A stretch of DNA of 64,000 bases, taken from Candidatus Gastranaerophilales bacterium (lineage in GTDB: Bacteria > Cyanobacteriota > Vampirovibrionia > Gastranaerophilales > Gastranaerophilaceae). Positions 1 to 8,644 of the stretch are shown piece after piece. A program made the position numbers and the translations under genes. Position 1 is the first letter of the stretch. Every line of letters begins with the position of its first letter. The stretch is taken from contig CANQDZ010000001.1 in NCBI GenBank assembly GCA_947594025.1, forward strand, positions 124,001 through 188,000, in the 5' to 3' direction. The notes under the pieces were generated by a model. That model saw only the letters and a list, made by a program, of their open reading frames with translations. It was not told the DNA's origin and did not search any database.

Positions 1-61
1 AAAGCATTCCGAGCGCAACAAATGCCAAAAATATTCTTGAAATTGTGATTATGTTAGCCAT
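1..61 (-). CDS. CDP-alcohol phosphatidyltransferase N-terminus (partial)
   Basis: The first 20 codons of a leftward gene that runs off the window. The translation begins MANIITISRIFLAF, which resembles the first membrane helix of CDP-diacylglycerol-glycerol-3-phosphate phosphatidyltransferases (PgsA), which typically open with an N-(L/I)-(L/I)-T-x-S/L-R pattern. The ATG overlaps the last codons of lpxB by 8 bases, so the two are translationally coupled. The conserved CDP-alcohol motif (D..D..DG...R) lies outside the window, so the family call rests on the N-terminus alone. If right, it adds phospholipid synthesis to the lipid A operon. Confidence 0.5.
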   Translation of the reverse strand, partial: MANIITISRIFLAFVALGML

Positions 62-1175
62 TATTTAACTCCTTGTCTATGATTTTTGCCACTTCCTCTA
101 CACAGTGCTTATCCGTGAGCATTTCCTGAACTTCATTAAGTCCTTTAAGCTGTGCGTTTCTTTCGTCTTCATTATTTAAAAGTTTTAAAATTTTATCTGC
201 AATCTTATCTGATTTTGCCTTATACATTAAAAATTCTTCCACGTATTCTTTACCCGTGATTATATTCACAAGACAAGCTTTATTTATTGAGCGAACAAGC
301 AAATAAATCAAATAAAAGAAAAACGGCCCTTTGTATGCAATAATCATGGGCGTTTTATAAAATGCAGCCTCAAGTGCCACGGTGCCGGACGCTAAAATAA
401 GGGCATCCGATACGCTCAATAAGGCTCTATTTTCTCCTTTAATAACTTTATAATTTTTAAGCTTATCCCCAAATACCTTTTCCGATAAATTTGGTGCATT
501 TGAAAATACTATTTGTATATTCTCATCTTTTTGAGTCAAAATTTCCGCCGCCTTTATAAAAATATCGAGCAAAAATTTAATTTCAAAAACTCTTGACCCC
601 GGAAAAATTGAAACAAGCTTTTTATTTGTATCAAGCCCGTGTCTGTTAAAAAAATCTTCTCTGTCGGCTTGCGGAGGAAGTTCTTTTACGAGAGGATGAC
701 CCACAAATTCTGCACTAATTCCTTCTTTATCGTACATTTCTTTTTCAAACGGAAAAATGGTTAAAACCTTATCAATATGCTTCTTAATTGTTTTTAGGCG
801 CCATTTTCTCGAAGCCCAAACTTGAGGAGGAATAAAGTAAAAGGTTTTAATTCCTGCCTTTTTGAGATATTTTGATATTGCAAGATTGAATGCGCCGTAA
901 TCGATAAGCAGAACCAAATCAGGCTTGTATTCGTTTTTTAAATAATCAACAATTCTTTTCCCTAAGGAGAGGTGGTCTTTTATTATTTGAAAATTAATTC
1001 CTGCTTTTTCCATTTTGTCATGGTTTGCAAAAATCTTGACTCCCGCTTCTTCAAGAGATTTACCCCCGACTCCTTCAATTTGAATGTCGGGACGTATTTT
1101 TAAAAGTTCACGTACGACATTTGCTGCGTGTGATTCGCCCGAGTATTCACCTGTTATAATAAAAAGTTTTTTCAT
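54..1175 (-). CDS. lpxB: Lipid-A-disaccharide synthase
   Basis: Joins UDP-2,3-diacylglucosamine and lipid X into the tetra-acyl disaccharide of lipid A, at the inner face of the inner membrane. The 373-residue protein has family length. It shows the N-terminal ITGEYSGESHA segment (residues 7-17), the FIPPQVWASRKWR block (about 115-127) found in LpxB, FVGHPLV, the PGSR loop and the late ILASGTVALEAA sugar-nucleotide-binding stretch. Its ATG overlaps the end of lpxI by 4 bases and its end overlaps the next gene. The order lptC-lptA-lpxI-lpxB makes one envelope operon and supports an outer membrane with lipid A. Confidence 0.95.
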   Translation of the reverse strand: MKKLFIITGEYSGESHAANVVRELLKIRPDIQIEGVGGKSLEEAGVKIFANHDKMEKAGINFQIIKDHLSLGKRIVDYLKNEYKPDLVLLIDYGAFNLAISKYLKKAGIKTFYFIPPQVWASRKWRLKTIKKHIDKVLTIFPFEKEMYDKEGISAEFVGHPLVKELPPQADREDFFNRHGLDTNKKLVSIFPGSRVFEIKFLLDIFIKAAEILTQKDENIQIVFSNAPNLSEKVFGDKLKNYKVIKGENRALLSVSDALILASGTVALEAAFYKTPMIIAYKGPFFFYLIYLLVRSINKACLVNIITGKEYVEEFLMYKAKSDKIADKILKLLNNEDERNAQLKGLNEVQEMLTDKHCVEEVAKIIDKELNNG

Positions 1176-1990
1176 ACTGCAATAATTACCATATTATGTT
1201 TATTTGCATATTCAATCATTTTAGCCTGATCTACCATAATGGTTTCCCCTGTTTGCAAAGCAAGAACATTTGCGCCGTATCTTCTCATTGTTTTTAATGT
1301 TTTAAGCCCGACGGCGGGAATATCAAACCTTTTATCCTGCTGAGGTTTTGCAACTTTTACAACAACCGCGTTTTTTCTCCTTGCAAGTTTACCTCCTCTT
1401 TTAATGCATTGATCGGTACCTTCAATTGCTTCAATTGCCATAATCATCTTTTCTTTCATAACAACCGATTGTCCGATGTCGAGTTTTCCCATTTCACGAG
1501 CAATTTTGTATCCGTATTCAATATCCGCCATTTGTTCCGGAGTCGGCTTTCTTTTTGTTAAAACCCCTTCTTTTACCATTGAATCTTTTATAAATATGGT
1601 TTGGTCAAGAATGGTTATGCCGATTTTATTAAGTTCTTCAATAATTATAAGCATAACCATATCGTCATTTAACCTTGTTGCCTTTTTAATAAGTTCGAGC
1701 GCTGTGGGTTCAAATTTCGGACGTTTGAGTATCATGGTTTTTGATACTTTTCCGATAAAGGTTAATTGCTTAATACCTTCATCTATAAGAACTTTTTTAA
1801 TGCTGTCCAATTGTCCGCACCCAAAACTGTATACTTTTGAGCAGTATTTTTTAAGCTCTCTGCAATTATCGTTTGAAAGTGAAATTGCAACAACTTCGAG
1901 TCCGTTATTTTTTGCATTTTGCGCCATTTTGATTGGCAGAATTCCGTTTCCGGCTATAAGGCATTGTTTATGTTCAAGTGTAATTGTCAT
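1172..1990 (-). CDS. lpxI: UDP-2,3-diacylglucosamine pyrophosphatase LpxI
   Basis: Hydrolyses UDP-2,3-diacylglucosamine to lipid X and UMP, the step before LpxB. It is of the LpxI (DUF1009) type that replaces LpxH in alphaproteobacteria, cyanobacteria and others. The 272 residues match family length. There is an N-terminal domain starting with CLIAGNGILPIKMA and a C-terminal domain with CIKRGGKLARRKN and RFDIPAVGLKT, where Asp223 aligns with the catalytic aspartate known from Caulobacter LpxI. It overlaps lpxB by 4 bases, and its ATG meets the last base of the lptA-like gene. Substrate and product fit its neighbour exactly. Confidence 0.93.
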   Translation of the reverse strand: MTITLEHKQCLIAGNGILPIKMAQNAKNNGLEVVAISLSNDNCRELKKYCSKVYSFGCGQLDSIKKVLIDEGIKQLTFIGKVSKTMILKRPKFEPTALELIKKATRLNDDMVMLIIIEELNKIGITILDQTIFIKDSMVKEGVLTKRKPTPEQMADIEYGYKIAREMGKLDIGQSVVMKEKMIMAIEAIEGTDQCIKRGGKLARRKNAVVVKVAKPQQDKRFDIPAVGLKTLKTMRRYGANVLALQTGETIMVDQAKMIEYANKHNMVIIAV

Positions 1991-2955
1991 TATGGCATCA
2001 ACTCCATTTCTTTGCCGGAATCTCCCGTTAAGCTTGTTTTTACGTTACCGTCCGCATAAAATGCTTTTGGGTTTATTGTTATTTTGATTTTATCAGCCTC
2101 GACAGAGCTTCCCTTCTGCGAAATCTTTGACCTTCCGGTAAATATAACAACGCTTGGTTTGTTTGTTTTAGCATCGGCTAAAAGCTGAGCTTTAGGACCG
2201 GTTGCAACGTAGTCCTGATAAACAACTTTAACATTTCCGCCTGCAATTACGGTTTTCGTCTTTTGGTTTAATTGTTGATATTTACTTGTAATACGAATTT
2301 TTGTGCCGTCTTCGAAAGTCAAATCGGAATCTGCATTTCCCGTGATTTGAAACTCGCTTCTCGTAGTTTCATAAGTAAATTTATCGCCTTTTATGATATT
2401 TTCTTTATTTTTAATATTTACATGCCCGATAAGCTCCAAACGTTTAATATCACCGTTTTTATCAACAGTAGAAACAGCCTCATCGGAGTATGTTTCAAGG
2501 TCTTTATGTTTAATTACAACCCCTTTGTGTGCTTTCATAACTTTGGTTGTTGTGTCATATTCCTGACTGTCCGCCGTGATTGTTAAAACAGGTTCTCTGT
2601 TTTCAAGCATAATGGATTGGCTTTTACCTTCCGCTGAAATATTCTTCTTGATTAAAGAAACCTTCAAAATGTCTGCTTTAATTTCATGTTTTTTGTTTCC
2701 TTTTTCCTGATAAGCATAAGGGTTATCAAAAAATGTTGCAAGAGAAGGCTTTTTGGTAGAAGAATCAAGGTCCAGTTCTGCTCTTGGGCTTTGAACTTTA
2801 ACGTCACCTACCTGAACTTTAACATCCCCGTCAAAGAAACCTTTGTTTATTTCAGTTTTAATTACTTGTCTTTTCGCCTCTATTGTAACTGTTTCGCTAA
2901 GAACAATTCCAAATGATAAAAAAATTACAAATATTAGCGCAATTATCTTTTTCAT
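1990..2955 (-). CDS. LptA/OstA-like periplasmic LPS transport protein
   Basis: Likely part of the periplasmic bridge carrying LPS to the outer membrane. The signal peptide is clear: MKKII followed by a hydrophobic stretch to about residue 20. The rest is repetitive beta-strand sequence of the OstA type (patterns such as FFDGDVKVQVGDVKVQSPRA and ITGNADSDLTFEDGTKI). At 321 residues it is much longer than E. coli LptA (185), and it appears to hold two or more OstA-like repeats, so it could form a longer bridge segment. It follows lptC with a 3-base gap. The exact family is less certain than the role. Confidence 0.78.
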   Translation of the reverse strand: MKKIIALIFVIFLSFGIVLSETVTIEAKRQVIKTEINKGFFDGDVKVQVGDVKVQSPRAELDLDSSTKKPSLATFFDNPYAYQEKGNKKHEIKADILKVSLIKKNISAEGKSQSIMLENREPVLTITADSQEYDTTTKVMKAHKGVVIKHKDLETYSDEAVSTVDKNGDIKRLELIGHVNIKNKENIIKGDKFTYETTRSEFQITGNADSDLTFEDGTKIRITSKYQQLNQKTKTVIAGGNVKVVYQDYVATGPKAQLLADAKTNKPSVVIFTGRSKISQKGSSVEADKIKITINPKAFYADGNVKTSLTGDSGKEMELMP

Positions 2956-2958
2956 TAA

Positions 2959-3534
2959 TTATTCGCCTTCCACTTTGTCGTATACTTTACTTTCGCTTTT
3001 GCCTTCAATTCTGAAGTATGTTAATTCGGAATTAAAAACAGCTCTGTCACTTGTTGTTACAAGCTGATTATTTTTATTAATTTTAACGTTTCCGCTTGCA
3101 ATAATGCCTTCATTTTTCCCCATCCAGACCATTTCATCTGCGAGTATAGAGGAGCCGTCTTTTGAGACGGCAAGCACATTTCCGTTTAATCTGATTATTT
3201 TTTCGTCACTGTCGTATGTTCCGAGTTCTGCCTTAAGGCTTAATACAACCTCTTGGTTTTCGTTATAAAAATTGCCGAGAATATCTTGCAGTTGTGCTTT
3301 TTTTTCTCCGCTTGTGTAGCTTCCTTTTTTTGCATACAACTCCCAGTATTTTTTTGCGTTTTTAGTTTCTGTCAAAATTAAGTTTGAAACTGCAACTTTT
3401 TGCTCTCGGTGTGCCGCATCATTGGCGCCGCTATTTATATTCCTTGTTACAAACCAGCTCCAAACAAACCCAAAAACGATTACCGCAGTGATTAAAGAAA
3501 ATATGATTATATAAATTTTTTTATTATTCATCAC
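2959..3534 (-). CDS. lptC: LPS export periplasmic protein LptC
   Basis: Membrane-anchored periplasmic protein that links the LptBFG transporter to LptA. One N-terminal membrane helix (about residues 7-27, IYIIIFSLITAVIVFGFVW) is followed by an LptC/OstA-type beta domain with WELYAKKGSY and ADEMVWMGKNEGIIASGNVKI. The 191 residues match LptC. Two adjacent starts exist: GTG at 3534 and ATG at 3531. No Shine-Dalgarno site precedes them. An extended -10 (TGATACAAT) ends 6 bases before the GTG, suggesting a leaderless message. First gene of the envelope operon. Confidence 0.85.
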   Translation of the reverse strand: MMNNKKIYIIIFSLITAVIVFGFVWSWFVTRNINSGANDAAHREQKVAVSNLILTETKNAKKYWELYAKKGSYTSGEKKAQLQDILGNFYNENQEVVLSLKAELGTYDSDEKIIRLNGNVLAVSKDGSSILADEMVWMGKNEGIIASGNVKINKNNQLVTTSDRAVFNSELTYFRIEGKSESKVYDKVEGE

Positions 3535-3540
3535 TCATTT

Positions 3541-3549
3541 ATTGTATCA
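3541..3549 (-). promoter_or_regulatory. Extended -10 promoter of the lptC operon
   Basis: Read on the minus strand this is TGATACAAT: a TGn extension plus a -10 hexamer matching TATAAT at 5 of 6 positions. Six bases separate it from the GTG of lptC, so transcription would begin at or next to the start codon. I see no good -35 element, which is usual for extended -10 promoters. Confidence 0.5.
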
Positions 3550-3661
3550 CATAAAACAATTTTTGATATTTTTAGAGGATTTATATTTTTAAAAAATTTC
3601 ATAGAATAACCATGTAAAAAATCAATTTCCCCAAAAAATTAGCAGATACAAAAGGCAGAGT

Positions 3662-3922
3662 ATGACAAGAAATAATCTATTAGAATTTGATGCCGAGATT
3701 TTGGTATGCAAACGCAAACTTAAAGAACTTGAACCGTATATTAAAACAAACGAAGCTTTTGCCATGCGATACAACCAGTTACTTGTTCAAAAAGCAATTT
3801 TAATAGACAGACGAAAAAAAGCAAGAACACCAAAGAAATCTGCTTTTGAAAAGATAAAGCAATTTTTCACATTAGGTCGAAGAAACAAGCTCATCTGCAG
3901 CTATTTCCAAGAAAAAATTTAA
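3662..3922 (+). CDS. Small basic protein of unknown function
   Basis: I do not recognise this 86-residue protein. The first half is predicted helical and charged (KRKLKELEPYIKTNEAFAMRYNQLL), and the C-terminus is strongly basic (DRRKKARTPKKSAFEKIKQFF). No signal peptide or membrane helix is visible. A weak ribosome site (AAGG) lies about 8 bases before the ATG. The end overlaps the end of the convergent gene at 3919 by 4 bases. Composition and start look genuine, but there is no homology evidence. Confidence 0.5.
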   Translation: MTRNNLLEFDAEILVCKRKLKELEPYIKTNEAFAMRYNQLLVQKAILIDRRKKARTPKKSAFEKIKQFFTLGRRNKLICSYFQEKI

Positions 3923-5265
3923 GCATTCAAAAGTTCTGTTTCATGTTCAACAAGATGAGCAGGGTATCCGGCATGGTGAATTTTAGGAAGAAGATAAGAA
4001 GCTTTATATTCTATTAATTCGTTGTTGTTATCATCCGTATCATTACATATAAATACCGTTTCGCCGTTCTCATCTTTTTTATAATCGGTAATTGTGATTT
4101 CGTGTCCGCCCGTTACCTGATTATTTTGGTCCGCAAAAATGTAGCCGATAATTACGTCTTCGCCCTCATCAATTGCCGCTTTAATGTGTTGTTCTATTTT
4201 AGCGAAGTCACATCTGTATCCCGTTAAACGCTGGTTATCATCAATGTTTTGATAAACGATTGATAATTTTTCTTTGTCATCAACAATGGATTCTATAAAG
4301 GTTTTTTCGTCAGAGCTTAACCCTTGAGGGTTAGAATTAAATTTTCCGGCTCTTATATCGGTTAAAGAGTTATAGCTTTGCTGAGAGGCGTTTTGCATAA
4401 GAGTAGATTGGATTAAAACATCCAGAATTGTTCTTTCGCCTTCATCATAAAAACCGTTTTGGATATATGCCCTTGTGTAAGCATTTTCATCGGGTTTTAG
4501 TTCAAGAGTTGCTTTTTCAAAATCAGCATATTTTGGTTTTGTTTCAAATGCATCAAGAAGCCAGACCGCATCCAGATAGTTTTTAGATAAAGAATTCATT
4601 TTTATATTTTGCGTAACTGACATTTTTGGAGATGTTAACTCATTTGCCCACCTTGCGAATTCTGCAGGTCTTTTATTTGCTAAATGAAATTCCAAACTTG
4701 CAGCGGGGCAAGTTCCGCTTCCGTTTGTTTTAACATCCAATAAGGCAGGGTTTTGCTTAACTTCTTCTGAAACTTCAGGGCTCGTCATCATAAGATTTTT
4801 TACTTCATCAGGAATATCACCAAACGTTTGCGTAATTGATGAAGGTTTGTACATTGTGTCAATTGCCGTTTTTAGAATTTTAACAGAATCAAAGCCTTGT
4901 GCTCTTGGGGTAGAGATGATGTCATATAAATTTTTTAAAGTTGTTGTACCGTTATTTGAAGAATTGTTTAAAAGCTTTCCGTTTTTAAGTAAATCGTTAA
5001 GCTTTTGCTGAGTCGTTATATCACCGTTAGAAGACTCATTTAAAGCAGTCAAAATCGCATTATACATTTGCACTTCATCATTGCCTGCAAGAGTTGTTCT
5101 TAGGTTTATGTGATAATTGGCATCAGATGTGCCATGATAAACATTTGAATAATAATTAGGCGCAATAGGATTTGTAGTAACATTATTTTGAACAGGCAAA
5201 CTTTCGTTTTGTCTGATTGGAATTGTGCTATTAACATTTCCAAAACTGTTAATTGAACCTATCAT
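3919..5265 (-). CDS. Unknown protein with cysteine-peptidase-like triad
   Basis: A 448-residue protein I cannot name. The first 60 residues are Asn/Ser-rich and look disordered, with no signal peptide. Three separated motifs resemble a papain-like or C39-like cysteine peptidase: Cys186 at the start of a helix (NGSGTCPAASLEFHLA), His388 on a strand (VTGGHEITITDY) after VIIGYIFAD, and Asn408-Asp409 (TVFICNDTDD). The order Cys-His-Asn/Asp and the C-terminal spacing suit that fold; the roughly 200 residues between Cys and His are unusually long. The motif reading is seen directly; peptidase activity is inference. It stands alone, convergent with the gene at 3662. Confidence 0.6.
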   Translation of the reverse strand: MIGSINSFGNVNSTIPIRQNESLPVQNNVTTNPIAPNYYSNVYHGTSDANYHINLRTTLAGNDEVQMYNAILTALNESSNGDITTQQKLNDLLKNGKLLNNSSNNGTTTLKNLYDIISTPRAQGFDSVKILKTAIDTMYKPSSITQTFGDIPDEVKNLMMTSPEVSEEVKQNPALLDVKTNGSGTCPAASLEFHLANKRPAEFARWANELTSPKMSVTQNIKMNSLSKNYLDAVWLLDAFETKPKYADFEKATLELKPDENAYTRAYIQNGFYDEGERTILDVLIQSTLMQNASQQSYNSLTDIRAGKFNSNPQGLSSDEKTFIESIVDDKEKLSIVYQNIDDNQRLTGYRCDFAKIEQHIKAAIDEGEDVIIGYIFADQNNQVTGGHEITITDYKKDENGETVFICNDTDDNNNELIEYKASYLLPKIHHAGYPAHLVEHETELLNA

Positions 5266-5336
5266 CTTCCTACCTATCGTAATAAAAACATGTACTTAGA
5301 AAAAATTGCTTATTAATGATATCATAAAGTTACATT

Positions 5337-6281
5337 ATGAAACATAAAGTATTAGACACCGAATATCTGACCTTATGTCTTGACAGGCTCACCAGATTTA
5401 AATATACACAGGACAAATATGAAAGAGTTTTTTTAGATATTTGCCACAAATTTGAAAAAAACACTTTGGATATACCCTGTGTCAAAAAAATATTTAACGA
5501 TTCCGTAAAATCGTATACCGACACCCCCGTAAATGACTTCTGGAATAAACTTTTAGAAGATGATGAAAATAAAATGTTTGTACAAACAAAAGACTGTAAA
5601 AAGTTTTTTCCTCTCGATTTAAACATAGAAGGACTTCTTGAAATTATAGAAAATAATGAAAATCTGCCCTTAAATTTAAAAAGGCTGATGACACTTCGCC
5701 AAAATAAAGATGGGGACCAAAAGGCATTAAGGAAAAAATATTCTCTTTTGTATCCTCTTGAAAAAATTATATTAACGGAGGGTATCACTGAAGAAATACT
5801 TCTTGAAGAATTTGGAAGGATTTTGGGTTATGACTTTAAAAAAGAGGGCGTTTTGGTTCTTGGTGCAGGCGGAAAAAACCAAGTTGCAAAAAAATATTAT
5901 CAAATGAGAGAAGAAGTTAATCTTCCCATTTTTATATTGCTTGATTTGGATGCAGAAGAAACAAAATCTCTGATTGAGCCAAAATTGAAGAAAAAAGATA
6001 AAATTCATTTAATAAAAACGGGTGAATTTGAAGATATCATTCCTTATGATATCAAAATAAATGCCGTCAATAATATGTTTAAAAACGGTTATCAAATAAG
6101 CGAAAAGGACTTTGATAAAAACATCGGAACAGTAAAAAATTTAAAAGAGATATACAGGATAAACGGCTTCGGCGATTTTCAAAAAGCTGATTTTGCAAAG
6201 GCTGTTAAGGAAATTTTAAATAAAGATACAAAAATTACGGGCGAACTTGAAAGTGTTATAAAGGAAATAGCGCAGTTCTAA
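5337..6281 (+). CDS. Stand-alone TOPRIM-domain protein
   Basis: The 314-residue protein carries a TOPRIM-like domain in its second half: ILTEGITEEILL with Glu148, then VLVLGAGGKNQV, then FILLDLDAE with the Asp203-x-Asp205 pair, then IKTGEFEDII. This is the E...DxD layout of OLD-family nucleases, RNase M5 and primases. The first 140 residues are helical and unrecognised; there is no ABC ATPase domain as in OLD proteins and no zinc finger as in primases. It ends 21 bases before hydF (start chosen at 6303), probably cotranscribed. A metal-dependent nuclease role is plausible; the substrate is unknown. Confidence 0.6.
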   Translation: MKHKVLDTEYLTLCLDRLTRFKYTQDKYERVFLDICHKFEKNTLDIPCVKKIFNDSVKSYTDTPVNDFWNKLLEDDENKMFVQTKDCKKFFPLDLNIEGLLEIIENNENLPLNLKRLMTLRQNKDGDQKALRKKYSLLYPLEKIILTEGITEEILLEEFGRILGYDFKKEGVLVLGAGGKNQVAKKYYQMREEVNLPIFILLDLDAEETKSLIEPKLKKKDKIHLIKTGEFEDIIPYDIKINAVNNMFKNGYQISEKDFDKNIGTVKNLKEIYRINGFGDFQKADFAKAVKEILNKDTKITGELESVIKEIAQF

Positions 6282-6302
6282 ATAATGTGTGTGAGGCAAG
6301 AT

Positions 6303-7499
6303 ATGATAAATTCATTTAAGGCAAATAAAATACATATAGGAATATTTGGCAAAAGAAACAGCGGAAAATCCACCCTTATGAACGTAATGTTGGGGCAAGA
6401 TTTTTCCATAGTTTCAAATGTTTCAGGTACAACAACGGACGTTAATCAAAAAGCTATGGAGCTTTTGCCTATAGGGTCGGTTATTTTTATGGATACTGCA
6501 GGGTTTGACGATGTTGACGAGCTTGGACTTCAAAGGGTGGAAAAAACATTTAAAGCTCTAAATAGGGTTGATGTAGGAATTTTTGTCTGTGATTATGAAC
6601 CGATAACAGAGGTTGAAGAAGATTTTTTAAAAACTTTGTCCGACAGAAAAATCCCGATTCTTGCAATTGTAAATAAAGAAGATGAGGGGACATTGGATGA
6701 AAAAAGTCTTGAAGTAATAAAAAAGTATTCCAAGGAAGTGATAAACTTGTCTTTACTGTCAGATAAAGATGCACGAGATAAAATCAAACAAGGGCTTATA
6801 AAAATTCTGCCCGATGAGGTTATAGCTCCAAATGACGCGCTAAATTGGCTTGTTGAAGAAAATGACAATATCATCCTTGTAATTCCGATTGACAAAGAAG
6901 CTCCAAAAGACAGAATTATTCTTCCTCAAGTTCAGATTATAAGAAATATTTTAGATAAAAATTGCACTTGCATGGTATGCAAAGAAGATAAACTTGAACG
7001 AGTTTTAAATAATTTAAAAGAAAAACCAAAAATGGTAATAACAGACTCGCAAGCGTTTAAAAGCGTCTCCCGTATTGTCCCTGATGATATTTCGCTCACC
7101 TCTTTTTCAATTTTATTTGCAAGATTAAAGGGCGACTTTCAAACATTTTTAGAGGGCACGGATAAAATTGACAAACTGAATGAAAATGACAATATCTTAG
7201 TGTGTGAAAGCTGCACTCACCATCCCATAGGTGATGACATAGGAAGAGTCAAAATTCCAAATTTAGTTCAAAAATATACGGGCAAAACTCTTAACTTTGA
7301 ATTTTACTCGGGGTATGATTTTCCCGATAACATAAAAAATTATGCCCTTATAATACACTGCGGTGCCTGCATGACAAACAGACGGGAAATGCTTACAAGA
7401 ATAATGAAGGCAAAGGCAGCAAACATTCCTGTTACAAATTACGGAATGGTGATTTCTAAATGCCTTGGAATTTTAGACAGAGCCGTAAAAATGTTTTAA
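6303..7499 (+). CDS. hydF: [FeFe]-hydrogenase maturation GTPase HydF
   Basis: Scaffold on which the di-iron subcluster of [FeFe]-hydrogenase is built before transfer to HydA. It has an N-terminal GTPase with P-loop GKRNSGKST (residues 16-24), switch region SGTTTDVNQKAM and DTAGFDD. The C-terminal cluster motif CTHHP...HCGACM matches the CxH...HCxxC ligand pattern of HydF. The start is placed at ATG 6303 because GTGAGG lies 6 bases upstream and the family starts just before the IHIGIFG strand; an in-frame ATG at 6285 is less likely. HydE, HydG and a hydrogenase are not in the window. It points to H2 metabolism in an anaerobe. Confidence 0.93.
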   Translation: MINSFKANKIHIGIFGKRNSGKSTLMNVMLGQDFSIVSNVSGTTTDVNQKAMELLPIGSVIFMDTAGFDDVDELGLQRVEKTFKALNRVDVGIFVCDYEPITEVEEDFLKTLSDRKIPILAIVNKEDEGTLDEKSLEVIKKYSKEVINLSLLSDKDARDKIKQGLIKILPDEVIAPNDALNWLVEENDNIILVIPIDKEAPKDRIILPQVQIIRNILDKNCTCMVCKEDKLERVLNNLKEKPKMVITDSQAFKSVSRIVPDDISLTSFSILFARLKGDFQTFLEGTDKIDKLNENDNILVCESCTHHPIGDDIGRVKIPNLVQKYTGKTLNFEFYSGYDFPDNIKNYALIIHCGACMTNRREMLTRIMKAKAANIPVTNYGMVISKCLGILDRAVKMF

Positions 7500-7500
7500 T

Positions 7501-8502
7501 TTATTCGGCTTTTTGGTCAAATTGAATTGAATAATTAGAGCTATTTTCATACATTTTTGCTTTAATGTTATCAAATGTATGTGATATATATGAATTTGAA
7601 AGATAGATAAGTATTGCAATTACAATAGGTATTATATATTCAATCACCCTGCGTTTTGGCGCCTCGCCCATACACAAAAAATATTTGCCGTAATTAAAAC
7701 TTTGTGCATTAAGTGAAAATGTGTAAAAGGTTGTAATTGCATTTATTACAAATGCTAAAATAATGGCAAAAATTGAGATAATAGCCGTCAAAATCATAAA
7801 TAATATTTTTGCACCAAATATACCTATGGCAAATGAAAGAGCCTTTGCAATTAATGCGATAACTATAAGTGCTGAAATAAATGCCAGCACAAACAGTATG
7901 CTTGTTACAAAATAAAAAATCTGAGCTAACACATATGAGTATATAAACTCAGGCATAGCGTATAAAAATATTTTAAAGTTATTTTTATCAAAAACTGATT
8001 TAACTTTAAACGTATAAGCATAAGCCATAAAAAACGATACGAACAATGTAATAACAAAGAAAATTACAACGAATGTTAAAAGCTCAATGTACACGTTATT
8101 ATACGCTTGGTACAATAGAACAAGTGCAAAAAATATAATTAATGCAAGCATAAAAAATGGCACGCCGCATAATATTGCTTTTCCGCCTTTTATCATGTAT
8201 TCTTTAAATCTGCCTTTGACTAAAGGCATAAAGCCGTCTTCTTCCTCAATTAAATTATGAATAATTTCATAATTTAAGCCCGTAAAATAAAGAGCGCCGA
8301 CAACTATAAGAAAAGATAAAATAACGCTTAAAATGATGGGATATACGATATTAATCGAACTTTTATAAAGTCCGATATTAAATACAAGAAGCGCCGCAAT
8401 TACAAAATAACAAAGCATAATTGAGAGCGAATACCTCTTAATGCCGTTTAAATTCCCTTTTAAAAGCCTGAATAATCTAGTTATGTCCAAATTAAAATTC
8501 AT
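7501..8502 (-). CDS. Polytopic membrane protein of unknown function
   Basis: A 333-residue protein with about seven hydrophobic segments (for example SLSIMLCYFVIAALLVF, IILSVILSFLIVVGALYF, FVVIFFVITLFVSFFMAY) and a final helix near IIPIVIAILIYL. No catalytic motif or transporter signature is visible. GAGG lies 5 bases before the ATG. It is the first CDS after tRNA-Cys, 22 bases away, so it may be cotranscribed with it. Its topology resembles the membrane protein at 15274, but I could not show sequence similarity. Confidence 0.6.
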   Translation of the reverse strand: MNFNLDITRLFRLLKGNLNGIKRYSLSIMLCYFVIAALLVFNIGLYKSSINIVYPIILSVILSFLIVVGALYFTGLNYEIIHNLIEEEDGFMPLVKGRFKEYMIKGGKAILCGVPFFMLALIIFFALVLLYQAYNNVYIELLTFVVIFFVITLFVSFFMAYAYTFKVKSVFDKNNFKIFLYAMPEFIYSYVLAQIFYFVTSILFVLAFISALIVIALIAKALSFAIGIFGAKILFMILTAIISIFAIILAFVINAITTFYTFSLNAQSFNYGKYFLCMGEAPKRRVIEYIIPIVIAILIYLSNSYISHTFDNIKAKMYENSSNYSIQFDQKAE

Positions 8503-8524
8503 AAAGCCTCATATAATTTTAAAA

Positions 8525-8595
8525 AGGCGGCACCCAGATTCGAACTGGGGGTAAAAGCTTTGCAGGCTTCTGCCTTACCACTTGGCCATGCCGCC
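8525..8595 (-). tRNA. tRNA-Cys (GCA)
   Basis: On the minus strand the arm GGCGGCA pairs with TGCCGCC as a 7-bp acceptor stem. The anticodon loop is CTGCAAA, giving anticodon GCA. The T loop is TTCGAAT closed by CCCAG/CTGGG, and the discriminator base is U, as expected for tRNA-Cys. CCA is not encoded. It lies between recO and a membrane protein gene, all leftward. Confidence 0.95.
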
Positions 8596-8644
8596 CTAAA
8601 CTTTATTCATGATATTAAAGAAAAATAGTAAAGTCAATAATAAG

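Noticed and set aside
1476-2087. A 203-codon open frame on the + strand opposite lpxI
   Set aside because: It lies wholly antisense to lpxI and the lptA-like gene, has Ser/Ile-rich composition expected of a shadow frame, and has no ribosome site or family match.
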